Assembly (NCBI RefSeq): GCF_004353845.1
Contig: NZ_CP037864.1
Location: 868,001-932,000, forward strand
Direction of reading: 5' to 3'
Length of the DNA stretch: 64,000 bases
Origin: Citrobacter arsenatis
Lineage (GTDB): Bacteria > Pseudomonadota > Gammaproteobacteria > Enterobacterales > Enterobacteriaceae
Shown: positions 51,804 to 60,683 of the stretch, in pieces
How positions within the stretch are numbered: the first letter of the stretch is position 1
Layout: each line of letters opens with the position of its first letter
Made by a program: the position numbers and the translations under genes
The notes under the pieces: generated by a model
Seen by the model: only the letters and a program-made list of their open reading frames with translations
Database searches by the model: none
Told to the model about the DNA's origin: nothing

Positions 51804-53084
51804 TTACAGTTTCGCAAACACCCGGCGCGCGGCGTCGATGGTGTTATTGATATCGTCTTCACTGTGCGCCACGGACATAAAGCCCGCTTCGAAAGCAGAC
51901 GGTGCCAGGTAAATCCCTTCATCCAGCATCATGTGGAAGAAACGCTTGAAGCGTTCAACGTCGCATGCCATCACATCCTGATAGCAGGTCACGGTTTCTG
52001 CATCGGTGAAGAAAATCCCAAACATCCCACCTACATGGTTAACTACCAGTGGAATTTTCGCTTCTTCGGCGGCTTCCAGCAAACCTTCCGCCAGACGCGT
52101 CGTCAGTTCGTTCAGCGTTTCATGAATACCCGGTTGGGCCACTTCGGTCAGACAGGCAAAACCTGCTGCCATCGCAATCGGGTTACCGGAAAGCGTACCC
52201 GCCTGGTAAACCGGACCGGTCGGCGCCAGGGCGTCCATCACATCACGACGACCGCCGAATGCGCCAACGGGCATTCCGCCACCGATGATTTTACCCAGGC
52301 AGGTCAGATCCGGAACGACGCCGTAATAATCCTGCGCACCGGCCAGCGCTACGCGGAAACCGGTCATGACTTCATCGATGATCAACAGCGCGCCAAACTC
52401 ATCGCACAGCGCACGCAGGCCCGGCAGGAATTCCGGCAGCGGCGGGATGCAGTTCATGTTGCCCGCGACCGGCTCAACGATGATGCAGGCGATCTCTTGT
52501 GGATACTGTTCAAATGCCGCACGTACTGAAGAGAGATCGTTGTAGGTGCAGGTGAGGGTGTGTTTCGCAAAATCGGCCGGAACACCCGGGGAGTTAGGCT
52601 GTCCCAACGTTAATGCGCCGGAACCGGCCTTAACCAGCAGGCAGTCGGCATGACCGTGATAGCAGCCTTCAAATTTGATGATCTTATCGCGACCGGTGAA
52701 ACCGCGCGCCAGACGGATTGCGCTCATTGTCGCTTCCGTACCGGAGTTCACCATACGCACCATGTCCATGGTCGGCACTAATTCAGTGACCAGCTCCGCC
52801 ATTTTCACTTCCATCTCGGTCGGCGCGCCGAAGCTTAAACCACGCTCTGCCGCTTCAATCACCGCATTACGGATTGCCGGGTGGTTATGGCCCAGCACCA
52901 TCGGTCCCCAGGAACCGACGTAATCGACATAGGCTTTACCATCGACATCGTACAGATACGCGCCGTCCGCTTTTTCGATAAACAGCGGAGTTCCACCCAC
53001 GCCAGTAAAGGCGCGAACGGGGGAGTTAACGCCGCCTGGGATAAGTTCGCGTGCTGCGCTGTAGAGATTTTCAGACTTACTCAT
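51804..53084 (-). CDS. hemL: HemL, glutamate-1-semialdehyde 2,1-aminomutase
   Basis: A 426-residue PLP enzyme that makes 5-aminolevulinate in the C5 pathway of haem synthesis. The PLP lysine lies in LGKIIGGGMPVGAFGG near residue 265. Other fold class I motifs are NSGTEATMSAIRLARG and LIIDEVMTGFRV. It has the same length as E. coli and stands alone between fhuB (convergent) and clcA (divergent). Haem demand links it loosely to the adjacent iron uptake genes. Confidence 0.98.
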   Translation of the reverse strand: MSKSENLYSAARELIPGGVNSPVRAFTGVGGTPLFIEKADGAYLYDVDGKAYVDYVGSWGPMVLGHNHPAIRNAVIEAAERGLSFGAPTEMEVKMAELVTELVPTMDMVRMVNSGTEATMSAIRLARGFTGRDKIIKFEGCYHGHADCLLVKAGSGALTLGQPNSPGVPADFAKHTLTCTYNDLSSVRAAFEQYPQEIACIIVEPVAGNMNCIPPLPEFLPGLRALCDEFGALLIIDEVMTGFRVALAGAQDYYGVVPDLTCLGKIIGGGMPVGAFGGRRDVMDALAPTGPVYQAGTLSGNPIAMAAGFACLTEVAQPGIHETLNELTTRLAEGLLEAAEEAKIPLVVNHVGGMFGIFFTDAETVTCYQDVMACDVERFKRFFHMMLDEGIYLAPSAFEAGFMSVAHSEDDINNTIDAARRVFAKL

Positions 53085-53252
53085 GGATGGGGTCCTGGTT
53101 CGTAGAAAAAGTAAATGCCCGCTATTCTAGTTATTCAGAGAAGGTTATGAAAGTTTTACGCAATTGAAACAATGCGATTTGCAGGGGATTTTCGTGAAAT
53201 GTGCGAGTAGAATGCCGATTCCGTATTTGTATTACCAATTAATGATCATCTG

Positions 53253-54674
53253 ATGAAGACTGACTCTCCCTCTTTTGAAGCACAACAAATTGTGCGTTTA
53301 CGCCGCAGGGATCAAATCCGTCGACTCCTGGAACGAGACAAAACGCCGTTGGCGATCCTGTTGATGGCTGCAGTTGTCGGTACCGTGACGGGACTGGTTG
53401 GCGTGGCATTTGAAAAAGCGGTGACCTGGGTACAGAACCACCGCATTGGTGCGTTGGCGCAGGTTGCGGACCATGCCATTCTGCTGTGGCCGCTGGCGTT
53501 TATTCTCTCCGCGCTGCTGGCGATGGTCGGCTATTTTCTGGTGCGTAAATTTGCGCCGGAAGCGGGAGGTTCCGGGATCCCTGAGATTGAAGGCGCGCTG
53601 GAAGAGTTGCGACCTGTGCGCTGGTGGCGCGTTTTGCCGGTGAAATTTATCGGCGGTATGGGCACGCTGGGCGCAGGCATGGTGCTTGGGCGAGAAGGAC
53701 CGACCGTGCAGATTGGCGGCAATATTGGGCGCATGGTGCTGGATATTTTCCGCATGCGCAGCGCCGAAGCGCGACATACCCTGCTGGCCACCGGTGCGGC
53801 TGCGGGGCTGTCGGCGGCGTTTAATGCGCCGCTTGCGGGGATCCTGTTCATTATTGAAGAGATGCGCCCGCAGTTTCGCTATAACCTTGTCTCGATCAAA
53901 GCCGTATTTACCGGCGTTATTATGTCGAGCATTGTGTTTCGTGTGTTCAACGGCGAAGCGCCGATTATTGAAGTCGGTAAGCTCTCCAATGCGCCGATAA
54001 ATACGCTGTGGCTGTATCTGGTGCTCGGGCTTATTTTTGGCTGTGTTGGGCCATTGTTCAACACCATGGTGTTACGTACCCAGGATATGTTCCAGCGCTT
54101 TCACGGCGGTGAAATTAAAAAATGGGTGCTGATGGGGGGCGCGATCGGCGGTCTGTGCGGGATCCTCGGCTTAATTCAACCGGAAGCGGCAGGCGGCGGG
54201 TTTAACCTGATTCCTATCGCCGCGGCTGGCAATTTTAGCGTCGGTCTGCTGCTGTTTATATTTATCACCAGGGTCGTTACCACGCTGCTTTGCTTCTCGT
54301 CCGGCGCGCCCGGTGGGATTTTTGCCCCGATGCTGGCGTTGGGTACGCTGCTTGGTACCGCGTTCGGTATGGCGGCGGCAGCCTCTTTTCCGCAGTATCA
54401 TCTGGAGGCCGGAACCTTTGCCATTGCCGGAATGGGGGCTTTATTAGCGGCTTCGGTGCGTGCGCCGCTAACCGGTATTGTGCTGGTGCTGGAGATGACC
54501 GATAACTATCAGCTCATTTTGCCAATGATTATTACCTGTCTTGGCGCAACACTATTAGCCCAATTTATGGGCGGAAAGCCGCTATACTCGACTATCCTTG
54601 CCCGCACGCTGGCAAAACAGGAAGCGGAGCAGGCGGCAAAAAGCCAGGGTACCACCGCTGGCGAGAATACTTGA
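53253..54674 (+). CDS. clcA: ClcA, H+/Cl- exchange transporter
   Basis: A 473-residue CLC antiporter, as in E. coli, used in extreme acid resistance. The selectivity motifs are GSGIP with S107 and GREGP with the gating glutamate E148. Downstream, GAPGGIFAPML forms the third ion-binding segment. About 18 membrane helices are expected. It is divergent from hemL and 81 bases upstream of erpA. Confidence 0.97.
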   Translation: MKTDSPSFEAQQIVRLRRRDQIRRLLERDKTPLAILLMAAVVGTVTGLVGVAFEKAVTWVQNHRIGALAQVADHAILLWPLAFILSALLAMVGYFLVRKFAPEAGGSGIPEIEGALEELRPVRWWRVLPVKFIGGMGTLGAGMVLGREGPTVQIGGNIGRMVLDIFRMRSAEARHTLLATGAAAGLSAAFNAPLAGILFIIEEMRPQFRYNLVSIKAVFTGVIMSSIVFRVFNGEAPIIEVGKLSNAPINTLWLYLVLGLIFGCVGPLFNTMVLRTQDMFQRFHGGEIKKWVLMGGAIGGLCGILGLIQPEAAGGGFNLIPIAAAGNFSVGLLLFIFITRVVTTLLCFSSGAPGGIFAPMLALGTLLGTAFGMAAAASFPQYHLEAGTFAIAGMGALLAASVRAPLTGIVLVLEMTDNYQLILPMIITCLGATLLAQFMGGKPLYSTILARTLAKQEAEQAAKSQGTTAGENT

Positions 54675-54716
54675 ACGAAATACCAGGGTATTAGATAATG
54701 GCCTTAACCATTGGGT

Positions 54717-54722
54717 TATAAT
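54717..54722 (+). promoter_or_regulatory. Possible -10 element of erpA
   Basis: A perfect TATAAT 33 bases before the erpA start. The -35 position (GATAAT, 17 bases upstream) is poor, which would suit activator or IscR control. No IscR site was identified with confidence. Confidence 0.4.
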
Positions 54723-54755
54723 TTGCCCAATTGCCAATGTCGTTTGGAGCAAAAT

Positions 54756-55100
54756 ATGAGTGATGACGTAGCGCTGCCACTGCAATTTACAGAAGCAGCA
54801 GCCAATAAAGTAAAAAGCCTGATCGCTGATGAAGATAACCCGAATCTGAAATTACGCGTGTATATCACCGGCGGTGGTTGCAGCGGTTTCCAGTACGGTT
54901 TCACCTTTGACGATCAGGTGAACGATGGTGATATGACCATTGAGAAACAAGGTGTTGGTCTGGTAGTTGATCCGATGAGCCTGCAATATCTGGTGGGCGG
55001 CGCGGTTGACTATACCGAAGGTCTGGAAGGTTCCCGCTTCGTTGTGACTAACCCGAATGCGAAAAGCACCTGCGGGTGTGGCTCTTCTTTCAGCATCTGA
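54756..55100 (+). CDS. erpA: ErpA, A-type iron-sulphur carrier protein
   Basis: A 114-residue carrier that delivers Fe-S clusters to apoproteins such as IspG. The three cluster cysteines are C42 (GGGCSGF), C106 and C108 (STCGCGSSFSI). ATG at 54756 follows TTGGAGC and gives the E. coli length. A near-perfect match to E. coli ErpA is seen. Confidence 0.98.
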   Translation: MSDDVALPLQFTEAAANKVKSLIADEDNPNLKLRVYITGGGCSGFQYGFTFDDQVNDGDMTIEKQGVGLVVDPMSLQYLVGGAVDYTEGLEGSRFVVTNPNAKSTCGCGSSFSI

Positions 55101-55131
55101 TTGCTGTCTGTAATACCGATGGTCTGATGGT

Positions 55132-55201
55132 GTAGGCCCGGTAAGCGTAGCGCCACCGGGCAATGTGCCGGATGGCGGCGTAAACGCCTTATCCGGCCTA
55201 C
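55132..55201. repeat. Two REPs between erpA and yadS
   Basis: 55132-55161 (GTAGGCCCGGTAAGCG, then GCGCCACCGGGC) and 55167-55201 (GCCGGATGGCGGCG, then CGCCTTATCCGGCCTAC) form an inverted pair between convergent genes. Confidence 0.92.
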
Positions 55202-55219
55202 ATGTTCTGTATCGTCACA

Positions 55220-55843
55220 TCAACGCCCGTTATCATCCAGCGCAAATGTCGGCAACTTCAAATGCCAGCGAATGGCGGCAAGCCGAATCAGCAGAGTGAC
55301 GATCATCCCCATCATACTGGCGTTTTCCAGTGATATATTAAAGGTATAAAACGCCGTTGCATGCACGATCCCGCCGATAATACACGCCGTGGCGTAGATT
55401 TCGGTGCGTAGAATCATCGGGACTTCACGCGCTAACACGTCGCGAATGATCCCGCCGCCAACGCCGGTAATCACCCCCATACAAATCGCCACTAGCGGTC
55501 CCGTTTCTGCGAGAAATGCCTTGTTGACGCCAATCCCCACGAACACCGCCAGGCCAACGGCATCCAGCACCGGAAGGATCCACTTCGGTAAGCGTCGTGG
55601 CTGACGTACCAGCAGGATTGTCAGCATGCTGGTGATCATCGCCACAACCAGATCTGTCGGATCCTTAACCCAAAAAACCGGTCCGTGATCCAGCGCCATA
55701 TCGCGGATCGTTCCGCCGCCAACCGCGGTAACCACGCCGAGGACCAGAACGCCAAACGGATCCATACGTAATTTTCCGGCCAGTAAGACGCCAGAGATAG
55801 CAAATACCGCGGTGCCGACAATATCAAGCCAATAGACGAGCAT
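55220..55843 (-). CDS. yadS: YadS, UPF0126 family membrane protein (TRIC-like)
   Basis: A 207-residue protein with about seven hydrophobic helices arranged as two related halves. Each half has a glycine-rich GGGTIRD or GGGIIRD motif (VTAVGGGTIRDMAL and ITGVGGGIIRDVLA). This is the signature of the prokaryotic TRIC/UPF0126 family, some members of which conduct cations; YgiH-type glycine export was proposed for relatives. The role here is unknown. It lies just downstream of btuF with 36 bases between. Confidence 0.9.
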   Translation of the reverse strand: MLVYWLDIVGTAVFAISGVLLAGKLRMDPFGVLVLGVVTAVGGGTIRDMALDHGPVFWVKDPTDLVVAMITSMLTILLVRQPRRLPKWILPVLDAVGLAVFVGIGVNKAFLAETGPLVAICMGVITGVGGGIIRDVLAREVPMILRTEIYATACIIGGIVHATAFYTFNISLENASMMGMIVTLLIRLAAIRWHLKLPTFALDDNGR

Positions 55844-55879
55844 TTTTAAATCCTCACAACAGACCTGGTGGGGCAGGCG

Positions 55880-56680
55880 CTAATTTATCTGTGAAAGCGC
55901 ATTACAGAGTTGTTTTGCGGCGAGGATAATACGCGGGCTCGCGCGTTCGAACCAGTCACTATTAAGTGTAATAATGGGTATTTTTAGCTGGTTTCCCCAG
56001 TATTGTTCAATTTTCAGAGTTTCGCCCGGGCCTCCGGTTGCAACAATCGCCTGGGGCGCTCGTGCCAGGACCTGCTCACGGCTAACCTGCGGCCAGGGAA
56101 CCCGACTGCCGGCAAAGATGTTTTCTCCACCGCATACCTCAAGAACTTCGTGCTGAATAGAGCCTTTTCCACTGGTAAACAGAGGATTAGCGCCAAACTG
56201 GAGAAACACGCGTTTTTTCGGTTTGTTGGCATACTGAGATTTAAGTAAAGCATAGTCATCAAGCAGGGTTTGCGCCGCCTGTTTGGCCTGCTCAGGCTTA
56301 GGGCTCCACGCCGCTAACTGGCGGAGCGCATCGGCAACTTGCTCAATGGTAACAGCATCCACCCAGATGACCTTAATTCCCAGCGCGGTCAGTTGATTTA
56401 CCTGCCGCTCAGCATTTCCCCCGCGCCAGGCGACGACTAAATCCGGTTTGAGCGCCACAATGCGTTCCAGATTCATGCCTTGCCAGGTGGAGACCTCCTC
56501 AATGCTTTTGGCCTCGGGCGGGTAATTTGAATAGCTACTGACGCCAACGGGGGTAATGCCGGCAGCAAAAGCGAGTTCAGTATTGGCAGGAGAAAGCGTC
56601 ACAACGCGCGGTGCGGCGTAAAGGAACGCCGGGAGAGTGAAAAGCAGGGCGGCCAGCGCCCTGGAGAGTAATTTAGCCAT
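55880..56680 (-). CDS. btuF: BtuF, periplasmic vitamin B12-binding protein
   Basis: A 266-residue class III binding protein that delivers cobalamin to BtuCD. ATG at 56680 gives the signal peptide MAKLLSRALAALLFTLPAFLYA, cut before APRVVTLSP. Conserved glutamates that dock to BtuC are in this fold (WQGMNLERIV and the C-terminal half). It overlaps mtnN by 8 bases; btuCD are elsewhere. Confidence 0.96.
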   Translation of the reverse strand: MAKLLSRALAALLFTLPAFLYAAPRVVTLSPANTELAFAAGITPVGVSSYSNYPPEAKSIEEVSTWQGMNLERIVALKPDLVVAWRGGNAERQVNQLTALGIKVIWVDAVTIEQVADALRQLAAWSPKPEQAKQAAQTLLDDYALLKSQYANKPKKRVFLQFGANPLFTSGKGSIQHEVLEVCGGENIFAGSRVPWPQVSREQVLARAPQAIVATGGPGETLKIEQYWGNQLKIPIITLNSDWFERASPRIILAAKQLCNALSQIN

Positions 56681-57371
56681 GCGCCAGTTTCTGTACCAGC
56701 GTTTCAACCATCAGGCTTGACTGTTTCGCGGCAACGACCAGGAACTCGTCAAAGCTGAGATGGGACTGCTGATCGGCGACGTCAGAAATGGCGCGTACCA
56801 CGACGAACGGCACATTAAAGTTATGGCAAACGTGCGCAATCGCGGTCGCTTCCATCTCTACGGCGATTGCCTGCGGGAAGTTATGCTTGATTTTAGCCAG
56901 GCCCACCGAGCCGTTAATGAAGGCATCGCCGCTGACGATAAGCCCGCGAACGACGTTCAGATTCAGTTCTGCAATGCAGGATTCTGCTGCGGCAATCAGC
57001 GCAGGATCGGCTTTAAAACCCGCCGGACAGCCCGGCAACTGGCCAAATTCATAACCAAAGGCGGTAACGTCAGCATCGTGATAGCGCGCTTCGTCAGAAA
57101 CCACGATATCGCCCACTTTCAGCGTAGAGGCCAGGCCGCCTGCGGAACCGGTGTTAATGATGGCGTCCGGCTTGCAGCGTTCAAGCAGCAGCGTCGCGCC
57201 CAGTGCCGCAGCCACTTTACCGATGCCTGATTTCAGTAGCGCAACCTCGGTACCGTTCAACTGGCCGGTGTAAATTTCACAACCGCCGAGAGAGATAGTC
57301 TGACGGTTTTCGATTTTGTCACGCAGTAGCGTAACTTCTTCTTCCATTGCACCAATGATGCCGATTTTCAT
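56673..57371 (-). CDS. mtnN: MtnN, 5'-methylthioadenosine/S-adenosylhomocysteine nucleosidase
   Basis: A 232-residue homodimeric hydrolase that removes adenine from MTA, SAH and 5'-deoxyadenosine, feeding methionine salvage and the autoinducer-2 route. Motifs are MKIGIIGAMEEEV with the catalytic Glu12, the phosphorylase-like GSAGGL, and VRAISDVAD with Asp near 197. Its 3' end overlaps btuF. If speDE are really lost, MTA from spermidine synthesis would not form and the load on MtnN would fall. Confidence 0.98.
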   Translation of the reverse strand: MKIGIIGAMEEEVTLLRDKIENRQTISLGGCEIYTGQLNGTEVALLKSGIGKVAAALGATLLLERCKPDAIINTGSAGGLASTLKVGDIVVSDEARYHDADVTAFGYEFGQLPGCPAGFKADPALIAAAESCIAELNLNVVRGLIVSGDAFINGSVGLAKIKHNFPQAIAVEMEATAIAHVCHNFNVPFVVVRAISDVADQQSHLSFDEFLVVAAKQSSLMVETLVQKLAHG

Positions 57372-57454
57372 AGATTTACTCGCGATAAGCCAGATTTGAG
57401 GGCATAGTCTATCATGCGCTTAAGGGGTAGCGCATTTCTCAGGCGGGAGAGGAT

Positions 57455-58972
57455 ATGGTACAGATCGATTTCCGAAAAAAAATAAACTGGCATCGTCGTT
57501 ACCGTTCGCCGCAGGGTGTGAAGACGGAGCATGAGATCCTGCGTATTTTCGAAAGCGATCGTGGACGCATTATCAATTCGCCGGCTATTCGCCGCCTGCA
57601 ACAAAAAACCCAGGTCTTTCCGCTGGAGCGTAACGCGGCGGTTCGTACGCGCCTGACGCACTCGATGGAGGTTCAGCAGGTTGGGCGCTATATCGCCAAA
57701 GAGATCCTCAGCCGACTGAAAGAGCTAAAGCTGCTGGAGCAGTATGGTCTGGATGAACTAACGGGGCCGTTTGAGAGTATTGTCGAAATGTCGTGTTTGA
57801 TGCATGACATTGGTAATCCGCCGTTTGGTCATTTTGGCGAAGCGGCGATCAATGACTGGTTCCGCCAGCGACTGTATCCCGCCGACGCGGATAGCCAGCC
57901 CCTTAGCGACGACCGCTGCCTGGTGGCGGCATTGCGTTTGCGCGAAGGTGAAGAGTCGTTGAATGATATCAGACGTAAGGTGCGTCAGGACCTGTGCCAT
58001 TTTGAAGGCAATGCTCAGGGTATTCGCCTGGTGCATACTTTGATGCGTATGAATCTGACCTGGGCGCAGGTTGGCGGTATTTTAAAATATACCCGTCCGG
58101 CGTGGTGGCGCGGCAGTACGCCTACAACTCATCACTATTTAATGAAGAAACCGGGCTATTACCTTTCTGAAGAACCGTATATTGAGCGGTTACGTAAAGA
58201 ATTATCATTAGCACCTTACAGTCGTTTTCCATTAACCTGGATTATGGAAGCTGCCGATGATATCTCTTATTGCGTGGCCGACCTGGAAGATGCCGTTGAG
58301 AAAAGAATCTTTAGCGTTGAGCAACTTTATCACCATCTGCATGAGGCGTGGGGGCATCACGAAAAAGGCTCCCTGTTTAGTCAGGTTGTTGAGAACGCTT
58401 GGGAGAAATCACGTTCAAATACATTAAGCCGCAGCACAGAAGATCAGTTCTTTATGTATTTACGCGTCAATACGCTGAATAAACTGGTGCCGTATGCGGC
58501 CCAGCGGTTTATTGATAATTTACCGCAGATTTTTGAAGGTAGCTTTAATCACGCGCTGTTAGAAGATGCCAGCAGCTTCAGTCAGTTGCTAGGCGTTTAT
58601 AAGAATGTGGCGGTAAAACATGTGTTTAGCCATCCTGACGTAGAGCAGTTGGAATTGCAGGGCTATCGGGTGATCAGCGGATTGTTGGAAATCTATCAGC
58701 CTTTATTAAAAATGTCCCAGTCAGATTTTACTGAACTGGTGGACAATGAAAGAGTAAAACGTTTTCCTATTGAATCCCGATTATTTCAGAAGTTGTCTAC
58801 CCGCCATCGTCTTGCTTATGTTGAGGCGGTTAGTAAAATATCAACGGGTTGCGCTGAGTTTTCTGTACTGGAATATTATTATCGCTGCCGGCTGATTCAG
58901 GATTATATCAGCGGGATGACAGATTTGTATGCATGGGATGAATATCGTCGTTTGATGGCCGTAGAACAATAA
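57455..58972 (+). CDS. dgt: Dgt, deoxyguanosine triphosphate triphosphohydrolase
   Basis: A 505-residue HD-domain hydrolase that converts dGTP to deoxyguanosine and tripolyphosphate. The HD motif is MHDIGNPPFGHFGE near residue 125, with the upstream metal His in RTRLTHSMEV and a downstream Asp in EAADDISYCVADLEDA. The length equals E. coli Dgt. It is divergent from mtnN and upstream of degP. Confidence 0.97.
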   Translation: MVQIDFRKKINWHRRYRSPQGVKTEHEILRIFESDRGRIINSPAIRRLQQKTQVFPLERNAAVRTRLTHSMEVQQVGRYIAKEILSRLKELKLLEQYGLDELTGPFESIVEMSCLMHDIGNPPFGHFGEAAINDWFRQRLYPADADSQPLSDDRCLVAALRLREGEESLNDIRRKVRQDLCHFEGNAQGIRLVHTLMRMNLTWAQVGGILKYTRPAWWRGSTPTTHHYLMKKPGYYLSEEPYIERLRKELSLAPYSRFPLTWIMEAADDISYCVADLEDAVEKRIFSVEQLYHHLHEAWGHHEKGSLFSQVVENAWEKSRSNTLSRSTEDQFFMYLRVNTLNKLVPYAAQRFIDNLPQIFEGSFNHALLEDASSFSQLLGVYKNVAVKHVFSHPDVEQLELQGYRVISGLLEIYQPLLKMSQSDFTELVDNERVKRFPIESRLFQKLSTRHRLAYVEAVSKISTGCAEFSVLEYYYRCRLIQDYISGMTDLYAWDEYRRLMAVEQ

Positions 58973-59028
58973 ATACTCATTTGTAAAGACGGCCAATAAA
59001 ATTTTACTTTTTCCTTAAACTCAATTCT

Positions 59029-59056
59029 GGAACTTAGCGCTATAAAACGACTCTGA
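59029..59056 (+). promoter_or_regulatory. Sigma-E promoter of degP, with a possible CpxR region upstream
   Basis: GGAACTT (59029-59035) and TCTGA (59052-59056) are separated by 16 bases and match the E. coli degP sigma-E promoter. Upstream, GTAAA at 58983 and TTTAC at 59003 resemble the CpxR-controlled segment of E. coli degP; that part is less certain. Confidence 0.85.
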
Positions 59057-59101
59057 CGTATACAGCAATTTTGCGTTACCTGTTAATCGAGAATGAAACA
59101 C

Positions 59102-60535
59102 ATGAAAAAAACCACATTAGCAATGAGTGCACTGGCTCTGAGTTTAGGTTTGGCGTTGTCCCCCCTGTCTGCCACAGCGGCTGAGACGTCGTCTTCAGCA
59201 ATGACCGCCCAACAGATGCCAAGCCTGGCCCCGATGCTCGAAAAAGTGATGCCATCGGTGGTGAGTATTAACGTCGAGGGGAGCACGACGGTAAATACGC
59301 CGCGTATGCCGCGTAATTTCCAGCAGTTCTTCGGTGATAATTCACCGTTCTGCCAGGACGGTTCTCCGTTCCAGAGTTCACCGTTCTGCCAGGGCGGCGC
59401 ACCGGGCGCTGGTAACGGCGGCGGCCAGCAGCAGAAATTTATGGCGCTGGGTTCCGGCGTAATTATTGATGCCGCGAAAGGGTATGTCGTGACCAACAAC
59501 CACGTGGTGGATAACGCTACGGTGATTAAGGTTCAACTGAGCGATGGCCGTAAATTTGACGCGAAGATCGTGGGCAAAGATCCGCGCTCCGATATCGCGC
59601 TGATCCAAATTCAGGATCCGAAAAATCTGACGGCAATTAAGCTGGCAGATTCCGACGCGCTGCGCGTGGGTGATTACACCGTAGCAATCGGTAACCCGTT
59701 TGGCCTCGGTGAGACCGTGACCTCCGGCATCGTTTCTGCGCTGGGTCGTAGCGGCCTGAACGCGGAGAACTACGAAAACTTTATTCAGACGGATGCTGCG
59801 ATCAACCGTGGTAACTCCGGTGGCGCGCTGGTCAACCTGAACGGTGAGCTGATCGGTATTAACACGGCGATCCTCGCACCGGACGGCGGTAACATCGGTA
59901 TCGGTTTTGCAATCCCAAGCAACATGGTGAAAAACCTGACTTCACAGATGGTTGAGTTTGGTCAGGTTAAACGCGGTGAGCTGGGTATTATGGGCACCGA
60001 GCTGAGCTCTGAGCTGGCGAAAGCGATGAAAGTTGACGCTCAGCGTGGCGCATTTGTCAGCCAGGTGATGCCGAACTCTTCTGCCGCGAAAGCAGGTATT
60101 AAAGCCGGGGATGTGATTACCTCGCTGAACGGTAAACCTATCAGCAGCTTCGCCGCTCTGCGTGCGCAGGTGGGAACTATGCCGGTAGGCAGCAAAATTA
60201 ACCTTGGCCTGCTGCGCGACGGTAAGCCGGTCACTGTGAATCTGGAACTGCAGCAGAGCAGCCAGACTCAGGTTGATTCCAGCTCAATCTTCAAAGGCAT
60301 TGAAGGTGCCGATATGAGCAACAAAGGCCAGGACAAAGGGGTCGTGGTAAGCGACGTGAAACCGAATACTCCGGCTGCACAGATTGGCCTGAAGAAAGGG
60401 GATGTGATTATCGGTGCGAACCAGCAGCCGGTGAAAAACATCGCTGAACTGCGCAAAATTCTCGATAGCAAACCGGCGGTACTGGCGCTGAATATTCAGC
60501 GTGGTGACAGCTCTATCTATCTGTTGATGCAGTAA
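59102..60535 (+). CDS. degP: DegP (HtrA), periplasmic serine protease and chaperone
   Basis: A 477-residue protein; E. coli has 474. The signal peptide MKKTTLAMSALALSLGLALSPLSATA starts at 59102; an ATG at 59093 would add three residues. The trypsin-like domain has His in TNNHVVD, Asp in PRSDIALIQI and Ser in GNSGGAL. The LA loop contains two cysteines and a Gly/Gln-rich stretch slightly longer than in E. coli. Two PDZ domains follow (from about 285 and 390). It is controlled by sigma-E and probably CpxR. Confidence 0.98.
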   Translation: MKKTTLAMSALALSLGLALSPLSATAAETSSSAMTAQQMPSLAPMLEKVMPSVVSINVEGSTTVNTPRMPRNFQQFFGDNSPFCQDGSPFQSSPFCQGGAPGAGNGGGQQQKFMALGSGVIIDAAKGYVVTNNHVVDNATVIKVQLSDGRKFDAKIVGKDPRSDIALIQIQDPKNLTAIKLADSDALRVGDYTVAIGNPFGLGETVTSGIVSALGRSGLNAENYENFIQTDAAINRGNSGGALVNLNGELIGINTAILAPDGGNIGIGFAIPSNMVKNLTSQMVEFGQVKRGELGIMGTELSSELAKAMKVDAQRGAFVSQVMPNSSAAKAGIKAGDVITSLNGKPISSFAALRAQVGTMPVGSKINLGLLRDGKPVTVNLELQQSSQTQVDSSSIFKGIEGADMSNKGQDKGVVVSDVKPNTPAAQIGLKKGDVIIGANQQPVKNIAELRKILDSKPAVLALNIQRGDSSIYLLMQ

Positions 60536-60542
60536 TCTCCCT

Positions 60543-60576
60543 AAACCCCTTCCTGCACAGGAAGGGGTTTCTTTTT
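60543..60576 (+). terminator. Terminator of degP
   Basis: A 12-bp perfect stem, AAACCCCTTCCT with AGGAAGGGGTTT (60543-60554 with 60559-60570), has loop GCAC and is followed by CTTTTT. Confidence 0.95.
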
Positions 60577-60683
60577 GTGATACTACCCACAACTCCATAC
60601 TTCTCCCTTCCGCTTTGTGCATTTGCACAATGCCGCTGCTTATTATCTTCCCTATGCTTGAGCTCTGCTCACAGGAGGGGTTT